Assembly: GCF_035918015.1 (NCBI RefSeq) | Contig: NZ_CP109132.1 | Location: 806,001-870,000, forward strand | DNA length: 64,000 bases | Direction: 5' to 3' | From: Streptomyces sp. NBC_01754 | GTDB lineage: Bacteria > Actinomycetota > Actinomycetes > Streptomycetales > Streptomycetaceae | The notes under the pieces: model-generated | What the model was told of the DNA's origin: nothing | The model's database searches: none | The model's input: only the letters and a program-made list of their open reading frames with translations | Shown here: positions 52,396 through 61,333 of the stretch, in pieces | Layout: each line of letters opens with the position of its first letter | Numbering within the stretch: the first letter of the stretch is position 1 | Program-made: the position numbers and the translations under genes

Positions 52396-53558
52396 CGGGG
52401 CACCTCGTTCACCGCGTCGTGCACCCGGACGTCGTCGAAGGCGGCGCGCAGCACCGTGCGTTCCTGTTCGCTGGGTCCGCTCCCGCCCCGTACGTGGGAC
52501 ACGAAGTCCTCCGCGATCTGGTGGTCGTCGCGCCCGCCGAGACGCTGCGCGTAGGAGGCGTGGGGGTCCTCCGCGGCCCGCTCGGGTTCCAGGACGAGGC
52601 CGAGGGTGTGCGGGAACCGTTCGGTGAGCCGGGCCATCGGCTCGTCCGGACGGACGGGGTCGGTGAGGGTGGCCTCGACCCACGCCTGCGTGTGCCGTTC
52701 CAGGGCGGGATCCTCCAGCAGCGCCGCCAGCCGGCCCCGGAGCCGGGCGAGGCGGCGCGGGACCGGGCAGTCGACGCGTTCGGCGGCGAGTTCCCCGGCG
52801 GGTCCCAGGTCGATCAGCCACATCGTCTTGCGGTGGGCGTGCTCGGAGAAGGAGTACGCGAGTGGTGAGCCGGAGTAACGCACGCGTTCGGTGACCGTCT
52901 GGCAACCGTGCAGATGCCCGAGCGCCACGTAGTCGACGCCGTCGAAGACGCCCGCGGGGACGGCGGCGACTCCGCCGACGGTGATGTCGCGTTCGCTGTC
53001 GCTGGGCTCGCCGCCCGCCACGAACGCGTGGGCCAGCACGACGGAGCGGGTGCCCTCCGGGCGGGCGGCGAGGTCGGCACGGATCCGCCCCATGGCCGCG
53101 GTGAGGACGGCCTCGTGCCCCGCCTTCGCCGCGCCCAGCGTGTCCCTGACGAGGACGGGTTCCAGATAGGGCAGCCCGTAGAACGCCACGTCTCCGTGGG
53201 CGTCCGCCAGGACGACGGGGGTGGCGCAGTCGGCGGGGTCGGTACGCAGATGGACGCCGGCCCGGGCCATGAGGCCCGCCCCGACCCCGAGCCTGCGGGC
53301 GGAGTCGTGGTTGCCGGAGATCATGACGGTCGGCACACCGGCGGCGGCGAGCCGGTGCAGCGCGTCGTCGAAGAGCTGTACGGCGGTCAGCGGCGGCACC
53401 GCGCGGTCGTAGACGTCACCGGCCACCACGACCGCGTCCACGTCGTACCGCGCCACCGTCTCCACGAGGTGGTCGAGGTAGGCGGCCTGGGCGTCGAGCA
53501 GTGGGACGCGGTGGAAGGACCGCCCCAGGTGCCAGTCCGACGTGTGCAGGACCCTCAA
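52392..53558 (-). CDS. sbcD: SbcD, nuclease subunit of the SbcCD complex
   Basis: The 388-residue calcineurin-like phosphoesterase has the metal-binding motifs HTSDWHLG, GDVYDR, GNHDSARRLG, VLAHAFV and ALGHLHGCQ in order. It is the Mre11-type nuclease that works with SbcC, encoded immediately downstream with a 4-base overlap. TTG 53558 starts RVLHTSDWHLGRSFH as in homologues; the frame upstream is Arg/Pro-rich and rejected. Both genes of this operon therefore use TTG. Confidence 0.94.
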   Translation of the reverse strand: MRVLHTSDWHLGRSFHRVPLLDAQAAYLDHLVETVARYDVDAVVVAGDVYDRAVPPLTAVQLFDDALHRLAAAGVPTVMISGNHDSARRLGVGAGLMARAGVHLRTDPADCATPVVLADAHGDVAFYGLPYLEPVLVRDTLGAAKAGHEAVLTAAMGRIRADLAARPEGTRSVVLAHAFVAGGEPSDSERDITVGGVAAVPAGVFDGVDYVALGHLHGCQTVTERVRYSGSPLAYSFSEHAHRKTMWLIDLGPAGELAAERVDCPVPRRLARLRGRLAALLEDPALERHTQAWVEATLTDPVRPDEPMARLTERFPHTLGLVLEPERAAEDPHASYAQRLGGRDDHQIAEDFVSHVRGGSGPSEQERTVLRAAFDDVRVHDAVNEVPR

Positions 53559-53825
53559 CGTTCCGCCCCGTCCCGCATCCGCGCCCTCACTCCGCCTCCG
53601 GACCACTCGCCGCCCGGGCACCGGCCGGCTACGCCGGGCCTGGTCAGCCCCTGTCGCCTCACGGCCCTCAGTCTGCCACCGCCACCGGCCGCGTCCTCCC
53701 GCGCCGTGGGGCCGGGGCGGCCGAGGGGTGTGAGGGCCCTTCGCGCGCACCGGGCTCCGCCGACGGGTGGCGCCGTGCCGGACGTGCGGCCTCGGGGTTC
53801 TGCGGCCCTGGGGCATCGGGCTGCC

Positions 53826-54461
53826 TCATCCGGGCAGGCCGTCCCCGTACGTCTCGCCACCGAGTTCGAACGACGCGGAGCCGGCCGTGGCGTCCGCCAG
53901 CCAGGCACGGAAGCCGTCGACGTCGGCGTCGGGCAGGCCGATCTCGATGGTCACGGCCTCGGCGTACCGCACCCCGCGCACGGCGCGGCCCGTGGACCGC
54001 AGGTCGTTCTCCAGCTTGCCCGCGCGCTGGTGGTCGACCGTGACGGTGGCCAGCCTGAACCGTCGCCGGGTGATCGTGCCCAGTGCGTCGAGGGCCTCGC
54101 CGACCGCTCCCCCGTAGGCCCGGATGAGCCCGCCCGCCCCCAGCTTGACCCCGCCGTAGTAGCGGGTCACGACGGCGACCGCGTAGCGCACCTCGCGCCG
54201 CATGAGCATCTGCAGCATGGGCACCCCGGCGGTGCCGCCGGGCTCGCCGTCGTCACTGGCCTTCTGCACGGAGGCGTCGGCACCGATCACGTACGCGAAG
54301 CAGTTGTGGGTGGCGGTGGGGTGCTCGGCGCGGACACGCGCCACGAACGCCTGCGCCTCTTCCTCGGTGGCGGCGGGGCCCAGCGCGCAGAGGAACCGCG
54401 ATCGGTTGATCTCGGTCTCGTGTACGCCCGCGACGGGGACGGTCCGGTACTGCTCCTGCAT
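53826..54461 (-). CDS. YigZ/IMPACT-family protein
   Basis: The 211-residue protein has the UPF0029/IMPACT N-terminal domain (SRFLCALGPAATEEEAQAFV, THNCFAYVIG, SDDGEPGGTAGVPML, VVTRYYGGVKLGAGGLIRAY) and the YigZ C-terminal ferredoxin-like domain. The biochemical role is unclear. The 267-base gap to sbcD holds only a short Pro/Arg-rich frame with no homology. It is divergent from the CoA-binding protein gene. Confidence 0.92.
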   Translation of the reverse strand: MQEQYRTVPVAGVHETEINRSRFLCALGPAATEEEAQAFVARVRAEHPTATHNCFAYVIGADASVQKASDDGEPGGTAGVPMLQMLMRREVRYAVAVVTRYYGGVKLGAGGLIRAYGGAVGEALDALGTITRRRFRLATVTVDHQRAGKLENDLRSTGRAVRGVRYAEAVTIEIGLPDADVDGFRAWLADATAGSASFELGGETYGDGLPG

Positions 54462-54543
54462 CAGGCCACCCTATGTGCCCGGGCCGCCATCTCGTTCACC
54501 CGTACGTGGGGAATGGTCCGGAGCCACCGTCCGTTGACCGGGC

Positions 54544-54960
54544 ATGTACGCAGACGATGAGACGGTCCGCAGAATCCTCCTGGACACCGGCGGCACCTGG
54601 GCCGTGGTCGGCCTCTCCGACAACCGCTCCAGGGCGGCGTACGGGGTGGCAGGGGTCCTGCGGCGGTTCGGCAAGAAGATCGTTCCGGTGCACCCCAAGG
54701 CCGAGACGGTCCACGGCGAGCGGGGATACGCCTCGCTGGCCGACATACCCTTCCCGGTCGACGTGGTGGACGTCTTCGTCAACAGCGACCTCGCGGGCCG
54801 GGTCGCGGACGAGGCGGTCGCGGCCGGGGCCAAGGCGGTCTGGTTCCAGCTGGGTGTGATCGACGAGGCGGCGTACGAGCGGACACGGGCGGCGGGCCTG
54901 GACATGGTCATGGACCGCTGCCCCGCGATCGAGATACCCCGCCTGGACGGCAGCGCGTGA
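54544..54960 (+). CDS. CoA-binding domain protein (YccU-like)
   Basis: The 138-residue protein is a Rossmann-fold CoA-binding domain: WAVVGLSDNRSRAAYGVAGV, IVPVHPKAETVHGERGYASL and VWFQLGVIDEAAYERTRAAG, ending DRCPAIEIPRL. Free-standing members are common and of unknown function. It is divergent from the YigZ gene across 82 bases and may share a promoter region with it. Confidence 0.9.
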   Translation: MYADDETVRRILLDTGGTWAVVGLSDNRSRAAYGVAGVLRRFGKKIVPVHPKAETVHGERGYASLADIPFPVDVVDVFVNSDLAGRVADEAVAAGAKAVWFQLGVIDEAAYERTRAAGLDMVMDRCPAIEIPRLDGSA

Positions 54961-55156
54961 CGCGCTCTGCCCTGACACCGCCGGCCTGAGCCGGTTGCGC
55001 CGACGCCACCCGGCGGCACGAGGCCGCTCGGACACGCCTGTCCCCACACGACTGTCCCGACGCGCCCGCCCCGACACGCGCCTTCTGACCCGCCGGGGCC
55101 TTCCGGTCGAGGAGGCGCGGTGTCGCAGGCCGCGTCCGATCCGGAAAAATGGAGCC

Positions 55157-56008
55157 GTGACACAGCATCTGATCACCGGTGTGCGGACCGTTGCCCAGTT
55201 GTCCGAGCTCGGCGTGGAGCGGGGCGGAGTGCTGCTGGTGCACGCCTCCCTGCGCGCGGCGGGCGTGGGCCCCGAGGCGATGGCGGAAGCGTTGCGGGAA
55301 GCGCTCGGCCCGGACGGGACGCTGGTCGTGCCCGCGTTCACCATGGAGAACTCCGACACCTCGCGCCACTACCTGGACCGGGTGCGAGGGCTGGACGAGG
55401 CGGCCCGCGCGGCCGTCCGGGCGGCGATGCCCCCGTTCGACCGGGCGCGTTCCCCCGCGCTCGCCATGGGCCGGCTCGCCGAGACCGTACGGCTCACGCC
55501 GGGCGCCCTGCGCAGCGATCACCCGCAGACGTCGTTCGCGGCGATCGGTCCGGCGGCCGGCACCCTGCTGGCCGGGCACCGGCCCGACTGCCATCTGGGC
55601 GAGGCCTCTCCCCTGGCCCGGCTGTACGAAGCCGACGCGCGGATCCTGCTGCTGGGCACGGGGTACGAGTCCTGTACGGCCTTCCACCTCGCGGAGTACC
55701 GCCTGCCCTCACCGCCGCTCCGGCACTACCGCTGCGTGGTGGCGCGGGCAGGCAGGCGTCAGTGGTGGGAGTACGAGGACGTGGAGCTGGACGACGGCGA
55801 CTTCGCCGCGCTGGGGCAGGACCTGGAGCGTGCGGACGTGTCCGGGGCCGTCCGCGGGGGCCGGGTGGCCTCGGCGCCGGGCCGCCTGCTCCGCCTGCGC
55901 ACGGCCGTGGACTTCGCCACGGTCTGGCTCCGCCGCCACCGTCTGCCCGTCAGCCGCGAGGGCTCTCCGCACCCAGGTCCGCCACCGCGAGCAACTGCTC
56001 GGGCGTGA
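55157..56008 (+). CDS. aminoglycoside 3-N-acetyltransferase-family protein
   Basis: The 283-residue protein matches the AAC(3) family: VLLVHASLRAAG, LVVPAFTMENSDTSRHYLD, RLTPGALRSDHPQTSFAAIG and HLGEASPLARLYEADARILL. It transfers an acetyl group from acetyl-CoA. There is no antibiotic cluster nearby, so its natural substrate may be something other than an aminoglycoside. GTG 55157 is used. Its last 59 bases overlap the 3' end of the converging acyltransferase gene. Confidence 0.88.
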   Translation: MTQHLITGVRTVAQLSELGVERGGVLLVHASLRAAGVGPEAMAEALREALGPDGTLVVPAFTMENSDTSRHYLDRVRGLDEAARAAVRAAMPPFDRARSPALAMGRLAETVRLTPGALRSDHPQTSFAAIGPAAGTLLAGHRPDCHLGEASPLARLYEADARILLLGTGYESCTAFHLAEYRLPSPPLRHYRCVVARAGRRQWWEYEDVELDDGDFAALGQDLERADVSGAVRGGRVASAPGRLLRLRTAVDFATVWLRRHRLPVSREGSPHPGPPPRATARA

Positions 56009-56699
56009 CTCCATCGGGAACCGGCACCGGCGCCGGTGTACGCAACGGCGGCTGCCAGCCCTTCTCCGCGTCCCAGCTCCGCACGACCCGGGCCGGTGCT
56101 CCCGCCACCACCGCGTGGTCGGGCACCACTCCCCGTACGACGGAGCCCGCCGCGACCACCACATTGCGGCCGAGTCTGGCGCCCGGAAGGATCACCGCTC
56201 CGGTGCCGATCCAGCAGCCCGGACCGATCTCCACGGGCTCCATGCGCGGCCACTGCTTGCCGACCGGCTCGTGCGGATCGTCGTAACTGTGGTTGGTCGA
56301 GGTGACGTAGACGTACGGCCCGCAGTACGTGTCGGAGCCGATGGTCACCGTGGTGTCGGCCACGACATGGCTGCCCCGCCCCAGGACGACCCCGTCGCCG
56401 AGCGTGAGGATCGGTTCGGACCCCAGGTCCAGATCGGGCATCAGCCCGGCGGTGAGCGTCACCTGCTCACCGATGACGCAGTGGTCACCGAGTTCGATCC
56501 ACGGTTCCCCGAACACGGTGCCCTGGGGGAAGGCGAGCCGCGTCCCCACGCCGATGCGCCCGAACCGCAACCGCCCCGGGTGCCGCGCGGTGACGGCGCC
56601 GGTCTCCCGTACCCAGGCCCATCCCCGGTGAACGGCACGGGACAGGACCCGGCGTCTCCAGCTGGCGAGGGAGGAGAGCGGGGTTCGGTTCTTCGGCAC
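55950..56699 (-). CDS. left-handed beta-helix (LbH) acyltransferase
   Basis: The 249-residue protein has hexapeptide repeats across about residues 60-210 (GDHCVIGEQVTL, LGRGSHVVADTT, IGPGCWIGTGAVILPGARLG, VVPDHAVVAGAPARVV), as in serine or sugar O-acetyltransferases. YVYVTSTNHSYDDP carries the catalytic-type His. The N-terminal 50 residues are Arg/Trp-rich and may contact membranes or partners. It starts at GTG 56699 and overlaps the AAC(3) gene at its 3' end. Confidence 0.85.
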   Translation of the reverse strand: MPKNRTPLSSLASWRRRVLSRAVHRGWAWVRETGAVTARHPGRLRFGRIGVGTRLAFPQGTVFGEPWIELGDHCVIGEQVTLTAGLMPDLDLGSEPILTLGDGVVLGRGSHVVADTTVTIGSDTYCGPYVYVTSTNHSYDDPHEPVGKQWPRMEPVEIGPGCWIGTGAVILPGARLGRNVVVAAGSVVRGVVPDHAVVAGAPARVVRSWDAEKGWQPPLRTPAPVPVPDGVTPEQLLAVADLGAESPRG

Positions 56700-56893
56700 C
56701 CACTCACGGTAGTCGGACGGGCCGGGGCAAGTCCGTGCACCGGGCTGTGATGTTCACCCCACCCCTGCCGTGCCGGCCGGCCGTCACCTACGGTTCCCCT
56801 CGTACAACGGCCCTTGCCGGGGGCCGCAAGGGACCCCGGCACACCACGTCACGGCAGACCGCGTTCACCGCGGCAGCAGCGAAGGAGCACGCC

Positions 56894-57424
56894 ATGGCAG
56901 AGCAGGCGTTGATCACCGGCGTCGGCGGCAAGGAGCCGGACATCGACGTGGACGCCTTCGTGGCGCCCACCGCCGTCGTCGTCGGCGAGGTGACGATGGC
57001 CCCGGGCTCGAGCGTCTGGTACCAGGCCGTGCTGCGCGCCGACTGCGGTCCGATCTCCCTGGGCCCCGACAGCAACATCCAGGACAACTGCAGCGTGCAC
57101 ACAGACCTCGGCTTCCCGATGACCGTGGGCGCGCGGGTCTCCGTCGGCCACAACGCGGTCCTGCACGGATGTGTCATCGAGGACGACGTACTGGTCGGCA
57201 TGGGCGCCACCGTGCTCAACGGGGCGCGCGTCGGAGCCGGTTCGCTGGTCGCCGCCCAGGCCCTCGTGCCGCAGGGGATGCAGGTGCCGCCGAACTCACT
57301 GGTCGCCGGTGTGCCCGCCAAGGTCAGGCGGGAGTTGACCACCGAGGAGCGCGAGGGCATCGCGTTCAACGCGACCGGTTACGTGGAGCTGGCCAAGGCG
57401 CACCGTTCCGCGCACGGGGCCTGA
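56894..57424 (+). CDS. gamma-carbonic anhydrase-like protein
   Basis: The 176-residue trimeric left-handed beta-helix protein shows VVGEVTMAPGSSVWYQAVLR, NIQDNCSVHTDLGFP and VSVGHNAVLHGCVIEDDVLV, with the His ligands of the gamma-class zinc site. The group is often annotated as carbonic anhydrase or transferase; activity varies. ATG 56894 follows GAAGGAGC. It converges on the DedA gene, which starts its own stop 5 bases away. Confidence 0.9.
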   Translation: MAEQALITGVGGKEPDIDVDAFVAPTAVVVGEVTMAPGSSVWYQAVLRADCGPISLGPDSNIQDNCSVHTDLGFPMTVGARVSVGHNAVLHGCVIEDDVLVGMGATVLNGARVGAGSLVAAQALVPQGMQVPPNSLVAGVPAKVRRELTTEEREGIAFNATGYVELAKAHRSAHGA

Positions 57425-57428
57425 CGGC

Positions 57429-58112
57429 TCAGTCGGCGGCGGGTACCGTGTCCGGTTCGGCCGAGGACGCCGCGGCGGACGCCGGCGGCGCGGCGTCCGC
57501 CGCCTGCTGCCCCGCCTTCTTGGCCCGGTTCCTCAGGACCAGCATCGAGGTGAGGCCGATGAGTACCGCCAGCACCAGGCCCAGCCACGAGAAGCGCTTG
57601 AGCCAGGCCTCCGCGACCACGCCCACCGAGTAGACGACGGCCGTGGTACCGCCCGCCCAGAGAATGCCGCCGAACACGTTGGCGATCAGGAACTTCCAGT
57701 ACGGCATGCGCAGCACGCCGGCCAGCGGACCGGCGAAGATCCGCAGCAGCGCGACGAAGCGGCCGAAGAAGACCGCCCACATGCCCCACTTCTCGAAGGA
57801 CCGCTCGGCCAGGGAGATCTGGGCCGGCCCGAAGTGTTTGGGGAACCGTCCTCCGAGCCATGCCAGCAAGGGCCTGCCTCCCTTGCGGCCGATGGCGTAG
57901 CCGATGGAATCGCCGATGATCGCCCCCGCGGACGCGCAGACGCCGAGCACCACCGGGTCGATCTCACCGTGCTGGGAGGCGAGGAGGGCGGAGCTCACGA
58001 GGACGATCTCGCCCGGCAGCGGAATGCCCAGGCTCTCGAGCCCGATGACGACCCCCACCAGGAGGTAAATGCTGACCGCGGGCACGGTCTCGAGCCACTC
58101 CTGGACGTGCAA
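57429..58112 (-). CDS. DedA-family membrane protein
   Basis: The 227-residue membrane protein of the DedA/SNARE-associated family has GIPLPGEIVLVSSALLASQH, GAIIGDSIGYAIGRKGG and FVALLRIFAGPLAGVLRMPY, and about five hydrophobic segments. Members are linked to lipid flipping and envelope homeostasis. TTG 58112 is chosen because GGGAGGA lies 8 bases upstream and the protein then begins HVQEWLETVP, whereas the upstream frame is not hydrophobic. Confidence 0.9.
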   Translation of the reverse strand: MHVQEWLETVPAVSIYLLVGVVIGLESLGIPLPGEIVLVSSALLASQHGEIDPVVLGVCASAGAIIGDSIGYAIGRKGGRPLLAWLGGRFPKHFGPAQISLAERSFEKWGMWAVFFGRFVALLRIFAGPLAGVLRMPYWKFLIANVFGGILWAGGTTAVVYSVGVVAEAWLKRFSWLGLVLAVLIGLTSMLVLRNRAKKAGQQAADAAPPASAAASSAEPDTVPAAD

Positions 58113-58357
58113 GGCCGGTTCCTCCCGTAAGAATTGTCCGCCGCGCACCACGCGTGGCGCACGGCGGGCAGCCTACCGGTCCACGCGCCGACGGGCACGG
58201 CCGAGCCCTCACCCCGCACCTCACCGGGCCCTGCGGACGGGCGCCCGTCCGTGTCCGGCCCGGCCGGTACGGACATGAGCCGGGTACGCCACCGGGGACG
58301 GGCGGGCGGCGCCGCGTCTCGCCGGAAGCCGGCCATCGGCCGCGTACCCCGGAAGGA

Positions 58358-58810
58358 TCAGCCGTGGGGACGCAATGTCCAGACCACGCTCATCTCGCTG
58401 GTCACCGCCCCGTCCTCCCGGCGGATCTCGACGGCCACCGGGAACTCGGGGCGCGTACCGGCGTCCAGTTCGGCGATCACGTCTGCCACCGGCCGCCCCA
58501 GCGTGGCGGACGCGGTGAGCGGGCCGCGGGCGACCTTCTTGAACGACATCTGCGTGCTGACGGGCAGGGGCACGGCCCGGGCCAGCTGGTCGCCGAACGC
58601 CGCCAGGACGACCGCGCCGCTCGCCGACTCCGCCAGCGTGAACATCGCTCCGGCGTGCGGCCCCCCGACGTGGTTCTGGTACTCGGGCCGGTCCGGGAGT
58701 GACAGGACGGCATGCTCCGCCGTCGTCTCGAGGTACTCGATCCCGAGGGTACGGACCATCGGCACACTCGCGGTCAGCATCTCGCCGACCGTCGTCTCTT
58801 CAGTACTCAT
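58358..58810 (-). CDS. DUF4442/hotdog-fold thioesterase-like protein
   Basis: The 150-residue hotdog-fold protein includes YQNHVGGPHAGAMFTLAESA, which carries the DUF4442/PaaI-type HxGxxFTLAE motif, and VSTQMSFKKVARGPLTASAT. It probably hydrolyses an acyl-CoA or acyl-ACP. The gene starts at ATG 58810 and is divergent from the next gene, whose start is 94 bases away. Confidence 0.88.
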   Translation of the reverse strand: MSTEETTVGEMLTASVPMVRTLGIEYLETTAEHAVLSLPDRPEYQNHVGGPHAGAMFTLAESASGAVVLAAFGDQLARAVPLPVSTQMSFKKVARGPLTASATLGRPVADVIAELDAGTRPEFPVAVEIRREDGAVTSEMSVVWTLRPHG

Positions 58811-58904
58811 GGACGGATGCTACTCACGAGTAGCAAGCTTTGGCCATCTCCTCACAGGGGCGGCCGTAGCAGCGTCGTCCCCCGCCCCTCTATGGTTACT
58901 GGCC

Positions 58905-59975
58905 ATGTGGCCAGGACAGCAGCCGCCCGGGGGCGAGCAGAACCCGCAGGACCAGAACCAGAACCCGTACCAGCAGCCGGGGTACCAGCAGCCGAATCCC
59001 TATCAGCAGCCGGGATACCAGCAGCAGGGTTATCCGCAGGGTCCGCCCGGACCGCCGGGTCAGCCCCCGCAGCCCGGACAGCCCGGATATCCGCAGCCGA
59101 ACCCGTACCAGCAGCCGACCGTTTCGCAGTACGCCGTACCGGCTCCGCCCGGCGGTCCGCGGCCTCCGGACGACAAGAAGAAGACAACGGTCGTGGCGAT
59201 CGTCGCCGCGACCGCGGTCGTCGTGGCGGCCGGCGTGACCGGCTTCCTCGTCCTGGGCAAGAACGACGGCAAGGGCGGCTCCGACGTCGCGGACGGCAAG
59301 AAGGCCTCGCCGACCGCGAAACCGTCCGACGCCGCCTCCTCCCCCGAGGCGAACCCCCGGGGCGCCGAGGACTCCGCGCCGACGGTCCCCGGCTGGAAGG
59401 TCGTGACCAACCCCAAGTGGGGCACGCAGTTCGACGTGCCCGGTGACTGGGAGGTCTCCGGGGCCGACGTGTTCGCGGGCTTCGAGAACGTCAAGGACCG
59501 CACGGGCGCACCGGCCGCCGGCTTCTCCGCACCGGCCTTCTACAAGAGCGAGTGGTGCGTCGACGACGTCGACAAGGACGGCACCGAGGAGAAGACCGAG
59601 CTGGGCGGCGCCGGCACCAAGGGCGCCAAGGGTGCCAAGAGCACCGACGAGGCCGCCCTCAACGAGGCCGCCAACTGGGTGTGGGCCGCCTACGCCCAGG
59701 AGGACCCGAAGGACAAGGTCAAGGTCCACAAGGCCCAGCCGTACACCACCAAGTCTGGCCTGTCCGGCAGCGTCGCCACGGCGACCGCCTCGGGGCTGGC
59801 CAACAAGAACAAGTGCGACACCGACGGCAAGTCGACGGCTTTCAGCTTCAAGAACGCCAAGGGCGACTACTCGACCTGGGTCCTGTACGCCCCCGCAGGG
59901 GTCGACGACGAACTCCCCGATGCCACGATCCAGAAGATCCTCAGCACCGTGCGGCTGGCGGAGAGTACGTCCTGA
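58905..59975 (+). CDS. membrane-anchored protein with Pro/Gln/Gly-rich cytoplasmic tail
   Basis: The 356-residue protein begins with about 85 residues of repeated YQQPGYQQPNPYQQPGY-type sequence. A basic KKK stop and one membrane segment follow (about 93-113, VVAIVAATAVVVAAGVTGFL), then an extracellular domain of about 230 residues with PGWKVVTNPKWGTQFDVPGD and a Cys pair. This layout is common among Streptomyces surface proteins of unknown function. TATGGT (58891-58896) ends 8 bases before the ATG and no ribosome site is seen, so the mRNA is probably leaderless. Confidence 0.82.
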   Translation: MWPGQQPPGGEQNPQDQNQNPYQQPGYQQPNPYQQPGYQQQGYPQGPPGPPGQPPQPGQPGYPQPNPYQQPTVSQYAVPAPPGGPRPPDDKKKTTVVAIVAATAVVVAAGVTGFLVLGKNDGKGGSDVADGKKASPTAKPSDAASSPEANPRGAEDSAPTVPGWKVVTNPKWGTQFDVPGDWEVSGADVFAGFENVKDRTGAPAAGFSAPAFYKSEWCVDDVDKDGTEEKTELGGAGTKGAKGAKSTDEAALNEAANWVWAAYAQEDPKDKVKVHKAQPYTTKSGLSGSVATATASGLANKNKCDTDGKSTAFSFKNAKGDYSTWVLYAPAGVDDELPDATIQKILSTVRLAESTS

Positions 59976-60034
59976 CCCGCTGAGGAATCCGAACCCATTT
60001 GGCGGAGCGGGGGCCGGGCGGTGATAGTTCCCAG

Positions 60035-61333
60035 GTGACTCCCGCCGACGCCCCTCCCCCCGCCGCCTCCCGCAACTACGGTCTGCTGACCGCCGCCGCG
60101 ATCATCACCGGCCTGGGTACCCACGGGGCGCTGATCGCGGCGGCCTTCGCGGTTCTGGAGTCGGGCGGCGACGCGGGGGACGTCGGGCTGGTGGCCGCCG
60201 CGCGCACCGCGCCGCTGGTGCTCTTCCTGCTGATCGGCGGCGCGGTGGCCGACCGGCTGCCCCGTCACCGGGTGATGGTCGCGGCGAACACCCTCAACTG
60301 CGTCTCCCAGGCGGCGTTCGCCTGGCTGGTCCTGAGCGGTGACGCCCGGCTCTGGCAGATGATGCTGCTGACGGCTCTCTGCGGTACCGGACAGGCCTTC
60401 TTCAACCCCGCGGCCGAGGGCATGCTCATGTCGAGCGTCACCCGCGAACAAGCGGCCAAGGCCTTCGCCTTCTTCCGGATGTCGATGCACGGCGCGGCCA
60501 TCGGCGGGGCGGCGCTCGGCGGCGCGATGATCGCGGCGATGGACCCGGGCTGGGTGCTGGCGGTGGATGCCGCCGCCTTCGCGGTGGCCGGTGCGCTCAG
60601 GGCCTTCCTCGACGTGAGCCACATCCCCGAGCGGTCCGGCGGCGGGAGCCTGCTCGCCGACCTCCGGGACGGCTGGCAGGAAGTCGCCGGACGCCCCTGG
60701 CTCTGGGCCGTCGTGCTGCAGTTCTCGGTGGTCGTGGCCGTCGTCGGCGCCGCCGAGGCGGTGTACGGCCCTCTGGTCGCCCGGGACGAGCTCGGTGGCG
60801 CGCGTCCCTGGGGGTTCGCGCTGGCCGCGTTCGGGGTGGGCACGCTGCTCGGGGCGCTGCTGATGACGCGGTGGAAGCCCCGTCGGCTGCTGCTGGCCGG
60901 AACCCTCTGCGTCTTCCCGCTGGCCCTGCCATCGGCGAGCCTCGCCGTTCCCGTCCCGGCGACCGTGCTGTGCGGGGTCATGTTCGTGACCGGGGTGGCC
61001 ATCGAGGTGTTCGGCGTCTCCTGGATGACTGCCCTGCACCAGGAGATCCCGGAGGAGAAGCTGTCCCGGGTCTCGGCGTACGACTGGTTCGGCTCGGTGG
61101 CGATGGTGCCGCTGGCCACCGCCGCGGCCGGCCCTGTGGAGTCGCTGGTCGGCCGGAGTCAGGCGCTGTGGGGCTGCGCCGCGCTGATCGTGGTGGTGAC
61201 GGCGGGGGTGCTGCTCGTTCCGGACGTACGCCGTCTGACGCGTCGCGGCACCGCCACGGAGATCGTGGAGGCCGGGCCCGCCCCGGAACCGGCGTCAGCC
61301 GAGGGAGAAGGCGCCGTCGGGCGGCTCGGGTGA
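60035..61333 (+). CDS. major facilitator superfamily transporter
   Basis: The 432-residue protein has about 12 hydrophobic segments and the A-motif-like loop ADRLPRHRVMVAAN after the second. It belongs to the drug/unknown-substrate MFS group. GTG 60035 is chosen over TTG 59999; GATAGT (60023-60028) lies 6 bases before it, so the gene looks leaderless. Its last 39 bases overlap the 3' end of the converging spermidine-synthase-like gene. Confidence 0.9.
   Translation: MTPADAPPPAASRNYGLLTAAAIITGLGTHGALIAAAFAVLESGGDAGDVGLVAAARTAPLVLFLLIGGAVADRLPRHRVMVAANTLNCVSQAAFAWLVLSGDARLWQMMLLTALCGTGQAFFNPAAEGMLMSSVTREQAAKAFAFFRMSMHGAAIGGAALGGAMIAAMDPGWVLAVDAAAFAVAGALRAFLDVSHIPERSGGGSLLADLRDGWQEVAGRPWLWAVVLQFSVVVAVVGAAEAVYGPLVARDELGGARPWGFALAAFGVGTLLGALLMTRWKPRRLLLAGTLCVFPLALPSASLAVPVPATVLCGVMFVTGVAIEVFGVSWMTALHQEIPEEKLSRVSAYDWFGSVAMVPLATAAAGPVESLVGRSQALWGCAALIVVVTAGVLLVPDVRRLTRRGTATEIVEAGPAPEPASAEGEGAVGRLG

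Noticed and set aside
55157..56008. AAC(3) gene as part of an antibiotic biosynthesis or resistance cluster
   Set aside because: No biosynthetic, export or pathway regulator genes surround it; the neighbours are housekeeping or unknown.
58960..59110. Short direct repeats that could suggest a CRISPR array
   Set aside because: The repeats encode Tyr-Gln-Gln-Pro units within an intact reading frame and have no unique spacers of constant length.
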